64,000 nucleotides of DNA, from positions 2,790,001 to 2,854,000 of the forward strand of contig JAACJK010000163.1 in assembly GCA_013368325.1 (NCBI GenBank). Direction: 5' to 3'. The number at the start of each line of letters is the position of its first letter. Position 1 is the stretch's first letter. This document shows positions 61,139-64,000 of this stretch, piece by piece. The notes below the pieces were generated by a model. It was not told the origin of the DNA. It searched no databases and was given only the letters and a program-made list of their open reading frames with translations. Position numbers and translations under genes: made by a program. This DNA comes from Ephemerocybe angulata (Eukaryota > Basidiomycota > Agaricomycetes > Agaricales > Psathyrellaceae).

Positions 61139-63118
61139 ATGTACGGCGCGACCCCCACATGCCCTCGCTGCGAGAAGCTCGTTTATGCTGCTGAGCAGGT
61201 GCGTTGCGCGCGACTATATGCGTCTACATGCTGACCCTTTCTCCCAGATCCTTGGACCAGGCAGAAAGGTGCGATCCCCGCGTTAATTAGCCAAGACACA
61301 GCGCTAACCACCCGTTCCAGTTCTACCACAAAGTACGCCGCCCACCGATAGCCCCATCGCACGGTACTAACGCCCCGTAGCCCTGCCTCACATGCATGAT
61401 CTGCAACCGCCGCCTCGACTCGTATACGCTGCTGGAACATGACGAGCAGGTGCGTTCTCGATACCATGACGACCGCCACCCAATATCTAATCTAAGCCAC
61501 ACCGACTTCTGCATACAGCCCTATTGGTATGTGTCTCAGCATACTTAACACGGCTTTCCGTATCTAACCCTCCGAGACAGCAAGCCCTGCCACCTGAAGA
61601 ACTTTGGCACCAGGGATCTCAGACACGCGAACTTGCCCTACGCTGCTCGCCCGCGGAGCGCATCAATAGATGACGCAGCCAACGTCAGCCCCAGCGCCAA
61701 AGCCTCTGGCTCGCCGTCTCGACCTGGACCGCCCCTGCCCCCGCGCCGCATCTCCCCTCCCAGTCCCGACAGGACAGGATCCGAAGGGGCGAATGGCCTC
61801 CCGAGGTTGAAGCCTACAAGGATGCTGAGCCCGACGAATGGCACGTTTGGCCTGAGCAGGGCGGGCTCGATCGCCAGTCGCCCGGGGAGCAGTGGTGGTA
61901 TACCGATGGCGGTGAAGAGGCGCTCGACGCCCGTTATCCCGGAGGAGGGGCGGTTGGGTGAAAGGAGGTGGGGTATGGCTGGAGAGGGAGAGGGAGAGGG
62001 AGATACGAGTGTCGAGTTTGAGTCGGGACAAGAAGAGGGGAGTGTTGCGAATTCTGTGTCGACAGATCCGACATCGGCTGAGGAGGAAGATGAGGAGGAG
62101 AACGGGGATTCGAAAGGCGGGGTGAGGGCGACGGGAGCGATCTCGCCTTCTCCGAGCAAGACATCTGCTATCCCGACTAACACTGGACGACCCGGCCTGG
62201 GCAACATGCCTCGCACCGTCCCTCTGACTTACGATCATGCAAGCCATGTATCCCCATCCTCCGCTTCCAGTGGCACACCCTCATCACGACCGACCCACCG
62301 CCCCTTCTCTGCCAGCGTCGACAGCAATAAAGCCGACGACGACAAGAACAACGATGATGCATCCCCTTCGTCCCCGCAGTCGTCATCCTCCCCGCTCTCC
62401 TCATCATACATCCCGTCTTCATCATACACCTCCGCTCCAACCTCAGCATTCTTCTCCTCCCGTTCAACACCCGCAGCTGCGGCGCTCAACCTCCTCAAGC
62501 AGGAGGGTATCCATGTCGGTGCGAACGGGGCCCCTGTGTCCTCACCAATTCGAGCTACACCAACCGGTAGGCGGTACGGTGCTGCTTTGACCGGTGGCTA
62601 CAGCAGTGCGAGTGGGCTCCCGAGTAGCAGCGGGGGCGCTGGGGCGTTTGGAAGTGGGCTACCAAGTGGTGGGGGAATTGGAGTGCAGATGACGGGCACG
62701 CCGACGGGGACGAGGTATGGTGCGGCGTTGGGTGTGCAGATGACGGGGAGCCCGGCGAAGAGGTGGGGTGCTGCGACGCCTGTGTGTCCGAGGTGTAAGA
62801 AGAGCGTGTATTTCGCGGAGCAGGTGCGTTTTAGTATATGGCTTTTGGAGGGGTAGCGATGCTGATGCGTTGGATGGTAGGTCAAGGCGGTTGGGAAGAC
62901 GTGGCATAAATTGTGTATGAGGTGCACGGAGTGCAATACGAGCTTGGATAGCACGAAGTTGAGGGACCATGACGAGCAGCCGTATTGCGTGCGGTGCTAC
63001 AACAAGGTACGTTTCTTTACGCCTCTATACTTCCTTTGTGTTGAGGCTGAAGTGAATGTGCTAGGTTCATGGGCCGCAGGGACAGGGGTATGCGCTTCTC
63101 GGCAAAGCTGGGGGTTAA
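61139..63118 (+). CDS. Two-LIM-domain CRP-type protein with long Ser-rich linker
   Basis: Eight exons (61139-61198, 61248-61268, 61321-61332, 61381-61449, 61519-61526, 61581-62823, 62881-63006, 63065-63118) give 530 aa. Three exons are tiny (21, 12 and 8 nt) and are all needed to complete LIM1: CPRCEKLVYAAEQ, ILGPGRK, FYHK, PCLTCMICNRRLD, then PYCKPCH. LIM2 (CPRCKKSVYFAEQ, KTWHKLCMRCTEC, DHDEQPYCVRCYNK) is followed by the Gly-rich tail GPQGQGYALLGKAGG typical of CRP proteins. The linker of about 380 residues is Ser/Pro/Gly-rich with a GEGEGEG repeat. CRP-type LIM proteins link actin structures or act as nuclear adaptors. The exact role here is unknown. Confidence 0.9.
61981..62002 (+). repeat. 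GGAGAG simple repeat inside the LIM gene
   Basis: About three and a half tandem GGAGAG units encode the GEGEGEG run in the linker. The repeat stays in frame and could vary in length between strains. Confidence 0.6.
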
Positions 63119-63749
63119 GCGCTCCGGCGCCTGACTTTGTGATGGCTTTTTGACCGATTAGATGGAGGTTCCAGTTCTTTTTAACGACACGACACGATAT
63201 GTTATGAGATTACGAAACGACGATGTGTTCGTTTTTGCTTCTTTCCCCTTTCCTTCTTCTGTTCGATATATCTTTATCTAAGTTATCCTTCAAGATCTTA
63301 TCCTTTCTATTTTGTAACGATTGGACATTTGTTTTTTTGCTCGGACACTTCTCTTATGCTTGGGCAGCTTATGACCCCCGGTTATGTGACATTCGTTCAA
63401 GTTCTTCCCATGTCGACTTTGCGTGCATTTGTTATTATACCATTTGCATTCTGATTACTGCCATGTAATACCTGTCCAGTTTGGCGTACGTTCTGCTACT
63501 CGTTCTACTTACCCATCCCGCCGAGTTCCAGTGGTTACTACGCCCTTACTTTGTTCGGACTCGAAGTGACAACGAACTTGCAAGCAAACAAGCACAGTTA
63601 CGCACGCAATGGGCACGAGACACAACTTGCTTTCGACCTCAACGCTCAACTCAGTGTTGGGATAGTGCGACCAGGGATATAACAAGAGACTCCCGAGTGA
63701 GTTCCAACTTCCAACTTTCGAATCCGTTCTGCTTACACGCTGCGAATTT
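63119..63749. other. Intergenic, nothing recognised
   Basis: This is the 3' flank of the LIM gene, T-rich near 63220-63350, followed by the upstream region of the F-box fragment. No gene is supported. Confidence 0.5.
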
Positions 63750-64000
63750 GTGTCAAAGATACCAGTAATAGCGGAGTCTGCTGGAGTAGCCGACTCGGCT
63801 GACTCTTCCTCGTTCTCGCCTGAAACCAAGGCCTTGTTGGTTACGGTAGACTCCGTAATCAATGTCCAAGAGTATCACCTAAAGCTTGCGCAGAATAGGC
63901 GAACGGTTCAGACTCTCTCGAAAGCGAAATCTCTGCGTTGAAGACCTGCCACTACGCCGTCACCCCATCGTGCCGCCTCCCAGCGGAGATTTTGTCCGAG
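63750..64000 (+). pseudogene. F-box protein gene start, apparently frameshifted, 3' cut by window end
   Basis: From about 63750 a frame reads PETKALLVTVDSVINVQEYHL...NRRTVQTL, like the coiled-coil leader of agaricomycete F-box proteins, and stops at 63939-63941. Another frame from 63899 to the window end reads ESEISALKTCHYAVTPSCRLPAEILSE, matching the leader end and the start of an F-box. The two meet within CTCTCTC at about 63912-63918, and losing one TC would join them, so a 2-nt slip is likely. No ATG was found in the leader frame, so the start may lie in an earlier exon or be lost. It could be a pseudogene or contain an unrecognised splice. The rest lies outside the window. Confidence 0.4.

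Noticed and set aside
61638..62247. Two long minus-strand open frames over the LIM gene linker
   Set aside because: They are antisense shadows of a GC-rich Ser/Pro/Gly linker, with no domain or splice logic.

Overview
This is nuclear DNA from a filamentous basidiomycete, most likely an agaricomycete. Almost every gene is broken by GT-AG introns of about 50-60 nt. Genes are packed on both strands, and several protein architectures (a TPR-CHAT protein, a fungal F-box with its coiled-coil leader, a two-LIM CRP protein with a long Ser-rich linker) are of the type seen in mushroom-forming fungi. No rRNA, tRNA, CRISPR array or bacterial-style operon was seen. I built exon models by hand from splice sites, phase and protein motifs; none was checked against transcripts or databases.

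Layout. 1-3298 (+): 3' part of an SDE3/MOV10-type SF1 RNA helicase. 3781-5636 (+): BBE-type FAD-linked oxidase. 6018-6599 and 8678-9262 (-): two small unrecognised proteins separated by a 2 kb gap. 10584-11699 (+): IQ/BAG-domain protein. 12146-19421 (+): UTP10/HEATR1. 19573-23505 (-): CRIB-domain PAK/STE20-like kinase with an altered active site. 23.5-28.8 kb: gene-poor stretch. 28771-29276 (+): possible small Cys/His-rich protein. 30081-31738 (-): RPA49 of RNA polymerase I. 32212-35585 (+): SET2 H3K36 methyltransferase. 35892-37964 (-): Lys-rich, probably nuclear protein. 38493-43144 (+): degenerate GTPase-like/TPR/CHAT protein. 43354-49594 (+): APC1 of the anaphase-promoting complex. 49705-51105 (-): DAHP synthase. 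51496-51877: a TA-flanked MITE with 56 bp terminal inverted repeats. 52388-52939 (+): RPC11/POLR3K of RNA polymerase III, with a 7-nt exon. 53706-55217 (+) and 55853-57601 (-): two convergent SRAP (HMCES-like) genes, one apparently catalytically dead and one intact. 57865-59752 (+): TAF8/TAF3-like histone-fold protein. 60176-60960 (-): eIF5A. 61139-63118 (+): two-LIM protein with several microexons. 63750-64000: start of a broken F-box gene running off the window.

Functionally the window is dominated by housekeeping genes of gene expression: ribosome biogenesis (UTP10, RPA49), RNA polymerase III (RPC11), TFIID (TAF8-like), chromatin (SET2), translation (eIF5A), plus cell-cycle control (APC1) and aromatic amino-acid synthesis. 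They do not form one pathway. The most unusual items are the GTPase-like/TPR/CHAT protein, which resembles fungal NLR-like or protease effector designs; the dead SRAP paralogue beside an intact one; the CRIB kinase carrying DFA in place of DFG; the MITE; and the set of 7-23 nt microexons, which automated gene callers would easily miss.
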